Source of the DNA: Setophaga petechia
Lineage: Eukaryota; Chordata; Aves; Passeriformes; Parulidae
DNA length: 64,000 bases
Assembly: GCA_024362935.1 (NCBI GenBank)
Contig: JANCRA010000010.1
Location: 4,952,501-5,016,500 of the forward strand
Reading direction: 5' to 3'
A program made the position numbers and the translations under genes. Shown one piece after another: positions 24,023-38,200 of this stretch. The notes beneath the pieces were generated by a model. That model saw only the letters and a list, made by a program, of their open reading frames with translations. It did not search any database and had not been told where the DNA came from. Position 1 is the stretch's first letter, and each line of letters opens with the position of its first letter.

Positions 24023-27000
24023 ACATTAAATCTACAAAACATGGCATCCTCTGCCACTGCTTGAAGGCAACATGTGATTCATTAACTGATGCCAAACCCT
24101 CAGTCCAGTCCACCTAATACACTGTTCTCTCCTGAGCACAAAATTAATTAATTAATAACGATGTTCTATAACCAAATACAGCCACTAATGCAGTCAGCAT
24201 CAAACCAGAACCAACAGAGAGCAAACTCCTGCACAAATGATGCTTGGAAAGTTGTTGGGTGCCTTGGTTCCCTCCCCAGGAAGGGCTTTGCTCTGCCTCT
24301 AACAGCACTGGGCACTTGATTCTCCTGACTTCCCCATGCACAGAGCTCACCAAACCTCCCCAGCCCAGCCATGGGAGGAAGGAGGGCAAAGCCACAGGAC
24401 CTGGGGTGCACCCACAGCCCCCCAAGCCCCAGCAGGGCCCTGTCCTTGCCCCACAGGCTGGCACCCAGAGCTGGCACCCAGCTCCACCATGCAGGAAAGC
24501 AAGAACACCTGCTGCCAGCAGGGATTTCCAGCTGCAGCGAGGGTGCAGATGCCTCCAAGACTAGATTACTTTAGCAACACCTAATTTAGAGCCTGATCCA
24601 CCTCTGAGGGCAGCAGCAGTTCTGCTGCAGAGGGCTCAGAGCCCAGGGATGCTGTCCAGCAGCAGCTCTGGCTCCAGAGGTGACCCTTTCCTCCCCAAAA
24701 GAGCCACCACACTCTGCACTCCCCAGGGCTGACACCACAGCAACCAGATGCAATTGCCCACTTGTAAATCCTATTGAAAATCTCCTCACACATTCAAAAG
24801 AAGCAAGGCCAGCCATTGAGCTCCATGTCAGCTCCCCCCTTGGAATTCCTTATAAAATCCCTGTGAAACACCTCTCTGGGCTCTGACGCTGTGCCCCTGC
24901 CCCTGAGTGCAGACTGCAGCTGCTGTGCTTTATGTAACCCTGCCTGCTGCAGCATCACAGCACCCAAACACAGCATTTCCACTCAGAGCCACATCCAGAG
25001 ATCTGCCTTCTGCTGATTTTGGGTGAGTACTCCCCTCCCAAGGCCTCAGCTCCTCCAAGCCACGTTTCCTTGAGGCTGGAAAGCACTCTGGATCCTGCCT
25101 TTATCAAGCTGCTGCCTCCAACACCCTTGGCTTGCCCTTGACAAGGCTTTCTGCAGCCATGACTCACTGCTACAGCACAAAACCCAGCCCAGCCCAGGGA
25201 GCTCATCAGGGAGGGACATTTCCATGAGAGAGGGACAGCAGGGACCTTGCTGGGGCAGGAGAGGGGGCACAGCACCCAGATCAGCATTCTTGATGTTAAA
25301 AACAAGAAAAGAGGCATCTACTGTTCAATTTTCCTGGCTCCAAAGGCACTTTGTGGATTCGCAGTTTCATTCAGCTGCAGGAAATAAAATGGCACAGCCA
25401 AGCTTGGGCCTTGCAAGGAACCACTTAAAGGGGAAAAGTGCCCAGCAGGAAGGATTTGAATCACAGAAGTACTGGAAGAGAATAAAAAATGGCAAACGGG
25501 CAGGTAGTGAAGCTGTTTGCAGCCAACTTGGATTTTCAAAGCCCACATCACTGGATGTTTGCCCTTCAGAACAAAACTCCTTTCATACTACATGTATTTC
25601 TGGAAACTTCCAGGTATAATTTTCCTAATGGCATAAAATAGAGCCCCAAGTGTTCTGGTGCTGCAACAGAGCGTGAGGATTTTTGTTAACAGCAGAATTC
25701 TGTCTGGAAATTGCCTTTGGATGGATGAAACAAGCTGCCCAAAAAGCTGCAGTTCCAGGAAGGATAACACAGGATGCTTCTGGAACATATTTATTTACCT
25801 GAAAACCATGTGTGGTCATTAGGCTGCTTGTTTCCCAATAAATAGGAATAATCTGTGATCTGTGGGATACCAGCTGAGCTTTCCATATTCTCCCCTTCTC
25901 CTGTGCCCACTCAGTGCTTACAAATTGTGATGAGACATTACTGCACTCTCTGGCACAGTGGGGATTTGAATTCTGATTGAGGACCAGCAAAACACAAACA
26001 TATGGAAAAATAAAGCCATTTACATCTCAACTTGGCATTTCCCATGCTCTATACAACTAATTCTGGATCTCTGAGCTCAATAATTTTCCCTGGAATTCCC
26101 ATGCAGTGGTGGCACCAAAGCCAAGTGTGAAATACCCCGTGGCCAGTCCCAAGGCAGCCAGGCAGGATTCCAGATCTATTTCCCAGCAGAGTCTCACAAC
26201 CAACTGTGCTGACACTGGGAACTGGAGAGGGTGACAACAGCTCCAACTTGGAGCACCCAAAGTGTTAAAAATAATAAAAAATTATTTTAAAATAAAAAAA
26301 AAGGCAATCAGTGCGGTCCCAAACAGTGCACGAGCACCCACGGAATGAAGGAGCAGGGCTGTGAAAAATCCCCAAAATCCAGAGGATTTTTCCCCAGCAG
26401 TGCAGTGGCAGGCAGAGGTTCACATGTTAATGGTCTGTACAAAAGCCAGTGATGGTCAAAAGGTTGTGTTTATCCTCGTAGCAAGGATTGTTTATCCTCA
26501 CAGCACACCCTGGGCTTTTACAGCTCCAATGTTTGCATAACATAATGCTCAAGCCATTAACAGCAGAATCCTTCTTGACCCTTACATGCCCAGGTATTGC
26601 CAGAGTTTGGCTTCTCATTAATCCCAGGAAGTTTTATTCCTGGAGAAAAGAGGAGAAGCTGATCCAGCATGGATTACACATGGCTTGTGCAATAAATGTC
26701 ACACCATGGATCAGGAGTGTTTGCTCTTGCTCAGCTCACACATATCTGTCACATAATTGTGCCTTTATGTAAACAGAGACAGGGAGAATGTACACAAATA
26801 ATACCCACAGATGTAGAACCATGTCAGGAATACCACAGGGAAGGGGAGAGCTGGGAATGTGAGCACTGATGGGAAACATGAAACACAAAGCTCTGCTGCA
26901 GGCTCAAAAGGTAAAACTCACAGGAGTGCATTTAACTTCTTTTTTTCCCATTTTTTTTCAATTATACAGGCACAAAAAAATATCATCTCTTTGTAACAAA

Positions 27001-27977
27001 GGACCAGAGTGATGGAAACCCATCTGCAGAGAGTGGAGCAGCCCTGTGGGGCTCACACTGGTTTAAATCAGCTTTTCCTGAGCCCTGAGATTCCCTGGCT
27101 CCCTGTCAGCACAGGAATTTCATGGAGAAATCCAAAGCAGGCTATTCCAAATGAACAAGCACACACAAGGAGTGGGGTTTTGAAAATTCTCCTTTCCAAC
27201 ATGCAACACAAAATTAGGAATGAGTAAAGGCACTGTTTTCATGGCCATGCTGGATCCAGTTTGTCACTTCTGTTGTCAATGGGAAGGATTGCAGAAAATT
27301 AAATGTATTCCAATTTCCAGTCACTTCTAAAATTACACAAACTTGAAAGATCACATTAAAGGTCCTTTATTTTAGATCTCCTCGTGCCATAAATCTCCAG
27401 ATCTGGAAAAAACCATCAGACCTCCAGGAATAAGTGCAAAAGCATTATCTCTAAATAGTGTCAAAAATAAATAACCACGGACTTGTGGATCTGAAGCTGA
27501 GAAAACAACAGGCATGGAGACAGGGATTTAAGCAATTGTGGGAGGATTTTAAATGTTGTAGGGGGCTTGTATGCATTTCAGTCTTGTTGTAAATCTTATT
27601 GCAATGATAATGAAGATTTCTAATTACTCCAATGTTTCACTGATTGCTCTTGGGCACAGCTCACACTCACTTTTATGGCAAGAAACAAAATGTTGGAAAA
27701 GCAACATTATTTTTTCCTTGATAAAACCACAAATAACGTGGTCTGACAATAATTTTCTTTTATCAGCAGCAAACTAACAAAATGCAGCAATCTCAAGCAT
27801 TCTTGGCAGTTGCAATATAGAAAAAACCACCAGAAAACACTGTGGGGATGCTTTAGATTTAGAGTTCATACTCACACACAAAAGTCACAACCTGATCTCA
27901 GGCACAGGAAAGCAAACAGGCTCCTCTCACTGCTGCTCCCCAACTGTTTGGTTTTTACCCCCTCAGCTATTTTCAAA
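24023..27977. other. Intronic sequence, no recognised feature
   Basis: The stretch at 24240-25300 is GC-richer and gives many overlapping short frames on both strands, none recognisable. AT-rich low-complexity sequence lies at 26266-26302. Confidence 0.5.
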
Positions 27978-28303
27978 CACCCTGTTCCTGCCTGAAGGGA
28001 CACAGGAAAGATGGAGAGGGACTTTTACAAGAGCCTGGAGTGACAGCACAAAGGGGAATGGCTTCACACTGAGAGTGGGTTTAGATGGGAAATTGGGAAG
28101 AAATTGTTCCCTGTGAGGGTGGGCAGGCCCTGGCACAGGTGCCCAGAGATGCTGTGAGTGGATCCCTGGCAGTGCCCAAGGCCAGGCTGGATGGGGCTTG
28201 GAGCAAACTGGGATAATGGAAAATGTCCCTGCCCGTGGATGGGGGTGGGACTGGATGGGCTTTGAGGTCCCTCCCAACCCAAACCACTCTGGGATTCCAT
28301 AAT
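27978..28303 (+). mobile_element. CR1 LINE 3' fragment
   Basis: It ends with GACTGGATGGGCTTTGAGGT then CCCTCCCAACCCAAACCACT, the conserved CR1 3' terminus. Upstream it has the CR1 phrases AGAAATTGTTCCCTGTGAGG, GTGGGCAGGCCCTGGCACAG and GGCCAGGCTGGATGGGGCTT. It is 5'-truncated at about 27978. It lies opposite in orientation to ATP2B2. Confidence 0.95.
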
Positions 28304-31300
28304 TATCTTTATTTTCAGTTAACTGTTATATGCTGGTGTTTTAATTCCCAATTTCTAGCAGAGCAATTTAACTTCAAATATGATCTTGAAGTTAACTTCA
28401 ATTGAGCTTCAAGTATGGTGTGCTCTGTAGCCAGGAATTTTCAGTGCTACTTCAATTATAACCCTACAGACTCCAATAAAAACAACTTTGGAAAACACAA
28501 GTTGCACTTACAAGTTACCAAACTGTCCTGCATGACTAAGCTGATTTCTAAATAATGAACAATCACTCTTTTTAAAATAAAGGTAATTACAGGGTTGAAT
28601 AAAAATGTTTATATAGGCAAGGCAAAGAGCTGCAACTGACAAGTAAATTATTCATCTATTCTAATTGCACTGCCTGCAAAAATTGGCTGAAAAATTAAAA
28701 TAATAAAATGGTTTCTAACAAAAAACCCTGAGAAGTATTTAAAAGTTAAAAGAGTTGTGGTGTCAAGTTCACTTCTGATCCTTCTTACTGCTCAGTTTTG
28801 GTCCCAATGCCTGGGAAGATTTCTGTAAGATGTTGTAACTTCTCTCACATGGGCTTGTAAAAGTTGTAGTGCCAGGGAAAAATGTCATTTCCTACGATGT
28901 TACAAGCTGAATATAACAGTAAAATCTTGTAGAGCCCAGAAAGGAGGGTGCTGAGTTCTGCAGCTGTGAGTCTGCACAGAGGCACAGCCAACGCTGCAAT
29001 CCTGGAGGACAGAGAACAACTCACTCACTCCTGCCACCTAAATCCATGGACAAGGGGCCTTAAACCACAACAAATCAAAAATGACAATGAGAACCACCTA
29101 ATGTTTGGGGAGCTTCATTTGTTCCAGCTCATTTTTTCCAGTTAACAAAAAGGATTTGAGATATTTTTGCCAGAACTCTGACTGATATTGACTTTTCTTT
29201 GCCTTCCCAGCACTAACTGTGGCAATCAAACCTGGAAGAAAGGAAGGCCAAATTCTTTAGTGCCTGAACTCTGATAAATGTCAGACAGCTCTTTAAACTG
29301 GGGTCAGATTTCTCAGAATATGTTGCACCAGGTGTCACTGCCACAGAATCTCCCAGAAATCGAGGATGTATCAAAACAGCAAAAATGAAAGATTCATGCA
29401 CAGAATCATTTGGGTTCCTTGGGGCAGACGGGTGTGGTGAAAGGAAAAAGAAAGGAAATGCAAATGAAGGAATAAACCCACGTTATTTATAAAGGAAAAG
29501 AAATGCCCTCTAACAGGTTTAAGTTCCCATATAGATGTTATTTCTACAAGGTGTTTTATCAGCCAGTTTGAGTTCAGCTTTTCCATTAAAAACACAAGAC
29601 ACAAGCAGCTGATTTCGACACTGATTTCCAAGCTAAGGATGAGCACCTGATCGTGGGAGGAGGAAGTGCATGAGAAGAGGAGCCAGTGGAGGTGCAAAGC
29701 CAGAGATTTCCCCCAAAGATGCTCAGGGCACACAGGGAAGAGGGGACTGTGTTGCAGCAGAGGCAGGTGCCCTTCACAGCACCCAAAAGAGGGGAGGGAA
29801 CCCCTGGCAGATCTCCTGGGGTTGAACCAACACCCCTGGAGGTGCCTGAGCTCCCTCCTCATTTCCAGCACACCCTCCAGCACTTGCACTTTAAAGGCTT
29901 TTATCGTTATTAAGGATATTCCTGTATATTCATCCCCTTCATTCAAGCCCCAGAGCTGATGGAAGGGTGGAAGATGATCCCTGAATACAGAAGCAGGTAA
30001 GTTACACCTGCTTCCCACAGTGACAGGAATACTCTCCAGAGCTGCTGCAGCCCCAGCAGAGCAGGCAGAGGCTGTTATTGACACATTGTCTTGGCTCATG
30101 CGAGTTCCCTTTGATGTTTCATAATCCCAAGGGTGCTGAAAACTCAGTGAAAAACACATTCCTCCTCCTACAGATCTGTCTCATCCTCCAGGCACCTCCT
30201 CTGCACAGAAAATTGATCCCCAAGAGAAGGGGATGATGGATGGCTTTAAAAGGGTGGCGGGAGGAATGGCCAGAGCCAAGGACAGCAGAGTGTCCATGCT
30301 CTGGGTCACTGTGGTCACCCCTCTGGGATTGCTCAGCACTGATCTTGGTACTCTCCCAAACAATCATTTCAACTGCACTGGTTATAATTAGTGACAAATA
30401 ACTCACAAATGATGAGGGAGAGCTCGTCACCAGCACTCCCTGCTCTCAGGACTGCCAGGAGAGGTAAATCACTGCACATATGCACATAAACACAGACTTC
30501 CAAAGCCAAAACCATCCCAAAACCAGACAGAAGTTCTCCAATGATGCAAACGTGACCTTTCTGCACACATCTGTTTATATTCCTACAAACATAAATTGGG
30601 GAGAAAACCCCAAACCTCTGGGGGTATCACCTACAGCACTGACAGGGCAGTGTTTACTCAACTGGAAATAACATACATTTATTTGTGTGCATAAAATGCT
30701 TTTATACTGAAAGCCAGACTGGATTTCCATGTTTAGAGGTGCTGCTGATGGGAAATGTGAAGAATGCCAAGATGTGGGCAACTCTGAGAGCTCCATTCTG
30801 TTTGATTCCACACCTTGAGCTGAGATGGGGGAGCAGGGAAGTGGCTCCAACTGGGAGCCAAACACCAACCCCCTTCAAACACCCCCACACCCGTTTGGAA
30901 AGGATGCAAAAGGATAGGAACAACTTAGGGTGAAAGTAATTCCTCAGCTGAACTTGATGCCTTGGTTTTCCACCCTCTGGAGATAGCAAAGCCTGTGGAA
31001 GTTAAAGCAGGTCACTGCTGGAGGAGAACGTCACCAGCTCCAACCTCAATAACCAACATCCTCAAGATTTATCTCATGGAAACCAGAGATTTCCAAGACT
31101 TTTCCTGCGGGGAAAGAGGTGAGCAGGGAACAAACTCTGAGCTGTGGTGGTGGGAGGCAGCAGACAGGGGCAGTGAGTGCTGGCAGTGTCTCCATGAGCC
31201 CGTGGGGCCGGATAACATTACCCTGCACCACGGGCATGGAAAACGGAGACACGGCTGGAACCTGAGCTCTGGAAATTTCTGCTGCTGCCTTGAATTGCCC

Positions 31301-34300
31301 AGGTTTTGCTGGAGAAGAAAACTTCAGCACAGCCATTTCCTGGGCCACTATTTCAGAGGTGTTTGGTGCATCTGCTCAAATTCCAGCAAAATCTGAGGAA
31401 GCTACACATGAGTATTCAAAGGTTTGGGTGGTTTTTAAACGTGATTCCACATTAAGGAATTTATGGAAGATGCAAGGATGGAGAGGACTGCCCTGCCAGC
31501 AACACTCCCAGTGAAGGATTCACAGTTTGCAGAAGAGCTCTTGAGGAGAATTCGTGCAGTTTTAATTCCTTCCAGCGGAGGACAGTGGTTTACAACAGAA
31601 GGAAGTGGCTGGCTGCGTTTCATCTGGAATTGTGTTTCCCATGGTGGCAGTGCAGGGAAATCACCTTGCCCAGGTTTTATGTCAGCTGAGGATGGAAAGC
31701 CCCAGCCTGGCCTCTACCCGTGCTGCTCCCAACACCAAATTTGGCTTTAAAATTCCCCTGGAGTTTCCAAATGATCCCTACAAGAGTGAGCTGATGTCAA
31801 AACCACAACTTATCATCACATTCCTAAACAGGGACAACTGGAACCAGAATGCTGAAATATTTTAACAACTTTTCTAGAATTACTTGTAGGATTCAGGATG
31901 TGTCAATTTAACTGTACAATACAGTGATTTTCTGGCTGAGACTGCACCTCTTTAAAGGCTTGATTTCCACAGGGAAAAAAAAATCTCTTATGTAATATTT
32001 AATATTTGAAATAAAATGCTGAGGAGGCATGTACCTTAATTATTTAGTTTCTGACACATACCCTGCCTTTAAAAATTCAGCGTCTGACTGCAGATCTGAA
32101 AGACCTTCCTATAAATAAGTTATCTTCTCTGAAGCTGTAACAAATTTTAAAAAGTATTGCAATGGTTCTTAGTTGATCAGAGGAAGCACAGGACTATTAA
32201 AATGTAAATACCCACGTATCTGAATATTATTTTAAGGCAGAAAGCCCTTCCAGGTTGCTGGAATTCTGCAAAAAAGGCTCAGGGAGAGCAGCTTGAACAA
32301 AAGGAAATTAATTTCCCTGCTCCCAAGTACTTTCTGTCCAACAAGTAAAGCACAAGATTGAGGGAGTAGTTACAGTTTCTCTTATCTACAACAGACCTGT
32401 TTCTGCAGCAAGTATCTTCTAAATGGAAAGCATTCTAAATTAATTAAACAAACCTCAAGAGACAGTAAACTAATTATTCTGGGCATACATAAGATGCTGT
32501 TGAGTTAATCTCTATGAACACAAGTGAGTTAAGTTTGTATTGACATATTGGGCCAAATTTATTGTCAGAGAAATTAACTTCAGGGGAGTTAAGCCAAGAG
32601 TGAATTTTTCCTCATTAAGGAGAAATAGGCCTATTGTCTGAAGTGTGAGGATTTAGAGCCTCTTGGGAAAATCATATTGCACTTGAGTTTTAGAAGTGAT
32701 GAACTCTTGCCCAGAGTTGTGCTTCAAAATGCACAGAATTCTGTTTAACCACCTCAGAGCTGGGCTGCCACATGGGACCCCTCTCTGTGAGCCCTGACCT
32801 GAGCACTGAGGATGCAAAGTGCTCTGCTAAGCTGTGGAAATAATTATTCCTGAAGCTTCCCAGCAGCATTCAAAGTGCTTGTACAAGCAGGAGACACAAC
32901 TCTCATACCTAAATTTAACACAAAGTTCATTTAGTTACTACAAAATGTCTTTGTTGTCTGCACTTAACCTAATCGAGATATTTTTGAATGAACGACTCAG
33001 AGAAATTTTCATCCGCTGCAATTTTTTCCTATTAAAAAACCAATCATTCACCTAAATTTTATAATTACTGTGCTCTACACAGGGGCATATATTAATATTT
33101 AAATTATTTTGTGCAGCGGAGCAGAACTCAAGGAAGTAATTGCTAACAATAATTAAGAAATGGATATAGGAAGGACCCAAAATGGCACAAAAATCATGTC
33201 TTGAGATGAGCAGTGCAAACCCCACCTGCTCAGGAGATGGTCCCCAAACTCCTTCAGCTCTAAAAGTTCACCCAAGGTGACCCCAGAGTCCTTCCCTGTG
33301 CTAATGGGACAAATCCCATCACAAGTGGCAGGACAGCATTCCCAGCATCCTAGGGGACTCTAAAATCCTTGGTGCCCCTTAGCATCACCCCTCCTTCCAG
33401 ACCTCTTCTCCAATGAATGGTTTTCTTGGAGCTTTCCATCTCCACAATTCAGGGCTACGACTCAGCCCTGCATACTAAAGGTAAAGCATGATTCCTGTTT
33501 AATTTATTCTCTTCTCTTTCCACCAACCTCTGGTTCACATGAGCATCCCAAAGAGAAATCTATTTTCAGCATGGCCAAGAGAAACTCAAGAAGCGCCTGA
33601 GGGTGGAGTGAAGCAGGCTTTGGATCAGGCTGGAACTATTGGGAAATATTTGTGAGAACTGGCACAGCTCCACAGAACCAAGGGAACTCCCTCGACACGA
33701 GGCAGAGGCCTCAAAGTCCCCTGAATATTTCCTGAAGTGAAAACAGTTCACCTCTTCTCCTGGAGACATCTGTACTAAGGGCTATTAGTGCTGTCACCTC
33801 CACTTGGTTTTCAAGAGTCCTTCCCACAAAGTCAGACAGAAAAACTGAACAGAACTCAGCCTGACGTGGGTCAGGAGGGCACACAGCAATCACCACCCTG
33901 CACCTCCCAGAAGGAGCAGCAGAGAGGAGAGCCCGGGCAGGGAGGTTCATCCCACTGGCCCTGGGATCACAGCCTGGCACCTGCACCTCCTCTGGCCCCA
34001 CACTCTGTGAGCTCCACTCAACAGCAGTGCAAACATCAAGTTTCAATCTTATTCAGGCTTTCTCACCGTTATCTTGGCAAAGGCAGCCTCAGCACGGCTT
34101 TAAATACCTCGGAAAAAAACCACGCTAAATTACATTAGGGAAACATCCAAAATTACTGGTTTTAAAATCAAAACCCCCAGTGCAGAGTATTATGGTAATG
34201 ACTAAGAAAATTGCTACAAAAGCCAGGAGGTTGTTTTCTTTGCAATACCAAGAGGATCTTTCCCATTGTTCTGCCAAGACTCGCAGCAGTGCCAGAGATG

Positions 34301-34693
34301 CTGAGCTTTCCTGAGGTTCATCTCTGCACTACAGCTGCTGCCACAGCCACTGAAGAGTGGCAGCCTCCTGGAGGGCCTTAATTAAATAAAAGGCAATTTT
34401 GGAGGGTGGGGGGAAGCATCACTGCTATTTGGATGTCAATTGACACAAAGCTATATTTGCTCTTTGATTATGTTTATAAATGGTATTCGAATCAAAAGCA
34501 AAATTATCCCTGAATGATTCCACTTAAATTATTTATCACCAGAGTTCAGGCTGAGGTGGTCACTAATTCAGGTTATTTTTCAGCACTTTTCCTCCAGGAA
34601 AGAGTAAATCTCCTAACATCAAGCATGGGATCCTTTTTTCATGGATGAGAATCTGATGTGTTGGATATATCTCTAGTCTGTTCCCAACCAGGA
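28304..34693. other. Intronic sequence, no recognised feature
   Basis: About 6.4 kb without an identified transposon. The longest non-repeat frame in the window (262 codons, minus, 29371-30159) is here but matches nothing I recognise. GC is locally higher at about 30980-31740; the rest is AT-rich. Confidence 0.5.
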
Positions 34694-35206
34694 TGAAGCA
34701 CAACACCCATTTTCCAGGGATAACACTAAAGAGAAACGGGAAGATGGTGCCCATTTTCCAGGGATAACGCAGAGGAGGAACTGGAAGATGGTGCCCGTTT
34801 TCCAAGGATGACTTTAAGATTATGTCCATTTTTCAGGAATATCATGGAGGAGAAACTGGAAGAGGGTGCCCATTTCCCAGGGATGAGGAATTGGAAGATG
34901 GTGCCCATTTTCCAGGAATAACAGGGAGGAAGAATTGGAAGATGGTGCCCATTGTCCAGGGATACCATGAAGGAAGAACTGGATGACAGTGCCCATTTTC
35001 CAGGGATACCATGAAGGAAGAACTGGATGACAGTGCCCATTTTCCAGAGATGCCATGAAGGAGGAACTGGATGACAGTGCCCATTTTCCAGGGATGCCAT
35101 GAAGGAAGAACTGGATGACAGTGCCCATTTTCCAGGGATGACTTGCAGGAGGACCTGGATGACAGTGCCCATTTCCAGGGATGACTTTCAGGAGGAACTG
35201 GAAGCT
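34694..35206. repeat. 44-bp minisatellite, about 12 copies
   Basis: The unit is built on GACAGTGCCCATTTTCCAGG followed by GATGCCATGAAGGAGGAACT. GCCCATTTTCC starts at 34991, 35035, 35079 and 35123, exactly 44 bp apart. Copies at the left end are more diverged (GATGGTGCCC instead of GACAGTGCCC) and vary in length. Since 44 is not a multiple of three, the repeat rotates through all frames, producing several long minus-strand frames that are not genes. Confidence 0.95.
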
Positions 35207-38200
35207 CCTGCTGCTCACGAGGAGGAACTGAGGCCTAAGGCAAGGACAGCTCTCACCCAAGAAGCAGCAGCAATCCAATCAGAGTTCATTAAGGGAAATG
35301 TTCCCAATTAGAACATTTCCAATGTGAGCACCAGGACAGAAACCTTTCCCCCTCTCTGCTCTGTCAGAGCTGGAAGTGCCAGTTGACTGTACAAAATGAC
35401 AGCTATCCAGGCTCATCCCTTGCAACAACTGGCATCTGCTCTGGAGTCGTTTGAGTTGGTTTGAATGGCACTAATTAGGAGTAGTTACACATAAATGACA
35501 TCCCAAAGACTTGACACAATAAACATTGCTATCTAGTGCCATTCATTTGCTCTCCCCATTCAAGCACACACAGTATTTACGATAATTTCCATGTTCACTG
35601 CCACCTTTATCCCACAAATAAGGTCAGGAGACAGACAAACAACAAATATGGGAAGAACCACATGGAAGTTGAATACATAATAAGTTATCAACTGTTCTTT
35701 TAAGCATGTGGGCCAGGGTTTTGATTGCCCCTGGAAGGTGGAGGAGAAGGCTGCCTCCTTGTTTGACCTTGCAGAGAAGGCATTAGGATTCCTCACAAGC
35801 AGCAGGCAGCTTTATAAACACTATCAGAATTCCTTATCTTCCTCTGCTCTGCAGGCAGAGAACAGCACCAGTGAAAAATAAAGATATTTCTATTGTCTCG
35901 TGGCTACAGACTGCTGGGAAAGATGATGGAGCTCCAAGCTACCAACAAGAAACTTCTCAATTTTCCTTTTGCTAACCAAAAGTCCTCTGTTTCTGCCTCA
36001 AGAAAAGGCAGCAACCACCAAGTGATTTTCTTTGATTTCCACCCTACATTTTTAGCATCTCACTGCCTGTTTTAGCCTTACAGCTTTTCTTTATCCCCAT
36101 GTCATTGCACATGTCTTCAACACCTCATACAAACTCTCTCACAGCCATAGTGGCACAATGTTATTTCCAAGCACCTTTAAATAGTGCTGCTGATTAAATA
36201 ACTCGTCACTAATGTGATTTCAGGAATCCAGAGCATCTCCTAAGGTGTAACCTTTACCACTAATTGCAAAAATAGAACAGAAAATTAAGTCAGGCTGACA
36301 GAATTAAATCAGGAGCTTTCAATGCAATGTCAAATTTCTGACAAACTGCATATTACCAAAGAACAAACTATTTACCAAGTGTTTATGAATTTAAATTTTC
36401 TTGAGGATGTTTTTGGGCAGCACATTTTGTGTACAGCTTTGTAGAAGATGGAAGGAGAATAATCCCAGTGGATCAAGAACAGAAGGTTTATCAAAGACTA
36501 CTGGGACCTGTCAAATTCTGAATCCCTTCCACCACCTTTGAAAAACTGGAATGTGCAGCTTCATTTCCATGGTTTCAGCTCTCAGGTAATAAATGCAGAC
36601 TTTTTTTTCCTTAACTTCTCCCATTCCCAGCTTTACATGTGCACACACTTGCAACAACCTGACAGGAAGGCTTTGGAGGCCTCATTTGTTGGAGTCACAG
36701 CACAAAAGCCCAACTCCCTGTGCACTGAGCACATCAGCACAGAACAAAGGAGGACGAATAGAGACTTGATTTTGTGTCCCTGCTCATATCACAGAGCACA
36801 GGAGGCTCAAACAAAACCTCCACAGATGAACCATTGCTCAGGCACTAATTAATTCTTTTCCAGAGCAGAGCCAGTTAACACACAACCTTCTTTTTACTTA
36901 ACAGCCTGTTTAACTCTCCCTGTGGATGATCCAGCTCCAGTTGAGCTATTTGAGCACACACAGATCTCCTGGAAATGTTCTAAATGACAAAAATGCTCAA
37001 AACCTTTCTGGGGGTCTCCAAGGTGAGACACCCCCAGCGTGTCCAAGGTACTGCAGAGGGATGGGCTGTACCTGAGAGATTCCACAGGTCTGGGAAACAT
37101 TGCCAAGGACAGATTTTCATGGTTTTGAAAATCTGACATGGTTCTGTCCCACAAAAGCCATGCTGCCTTCAGCACAAAGACATGTGGGAGTGTTTGACAA
37201 AAGCCAGTGTCCCCCTGCCTTTCACCAGGTGAAAATGGTGCTCTCAACTGTGTTTTACTTGAGTCAGCTCATCAAAAAGGAGATTTTAAATCGATTTTCA
37301 CCAAAACTGTGTAACCTCCAGATTATCAAACTTATGAAATCTCAGGAGAAAAGATTTTCCATGTAAAGATTGTCCTGTCATGCACTATGAGATGAAGCCC
37401 ACTTTTATAAACTCATCACTACAAATACCTACCAGACCATACTGACATTTCTAAAACCAGACAGGTACCTGGGCTCCTGCCTCAACACTGGTGCCAGAAC
37501 TTCAGCATATTTTACCAAAGCAGAAGTCAAAGCAGGCTAAAAATTATGCAACGTTCTTTTCCATTCAACTTGACGATTATATAATCAGATGCTTTTCAAT
37601 ATCCCAGCAGTACCTCTGAGTATGGCCCCTGAAAAAGACATTCTCAGTCCATCCCTGCCCACAGCAGCTGCCTATTCTTTCCTTCCATTAAAAGACCAGT
37701 CTGGAGAAAATGGATGTGTCTTTTCCCCTCAAGGTGCTCTGTTTTTACAAAGCACTGCCATTCCCCAGGCACAGCTCCCCAAGTCTATAATAATCATTAT
37801 TTCGTTAAAGCAGCTGCTGGCCTGAGAAGTCATAACTAGGTTATTTCCTTTTTTAACTTGTTACCTTAAAAGTTCTCTCATCTAACCAACTAGAAAGTTA
37901 TTTATCACAAATGCACAAATTACAGCTGAGATGTGTAAGAATATTCTTAGTAGCAGCATTATATTTTAGGAAATAGTGGGTCAGCTCAGAGTTTTATGTC
38001 TGTATTCACAAACTTGTTCTAAAGATGGAATTTTATTTAAGAAATTATTTTATTCACTACATCACTTGTAGCAGCCTAACTGTTAGGAATGATATAAAGA
38101 TAAATAAATTTAAAAATCCTTTGCTCTCATTTGAGATGGCCAAAGGAGCAAGTGAATCAAGAAGCAGTTGCAGCACACAATAGATTGGAAAGGTTAAGGA

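Noticed and set aside
29371..30159. 262-codon minus-strand open frame
   Set aside because: Longest non-repeat frame, but no recognisable domain, no splice or poly(A) context, and composition like the surrounding intron. Taken as chance; a protein search with a clear hit would reverse this.
34726..35278. Several overlapping minus frames with repeated GKWALSSSSS-like peptides
   Set aside because: The 44-bp repeat rotates through all frames; the same peptides appear in each.
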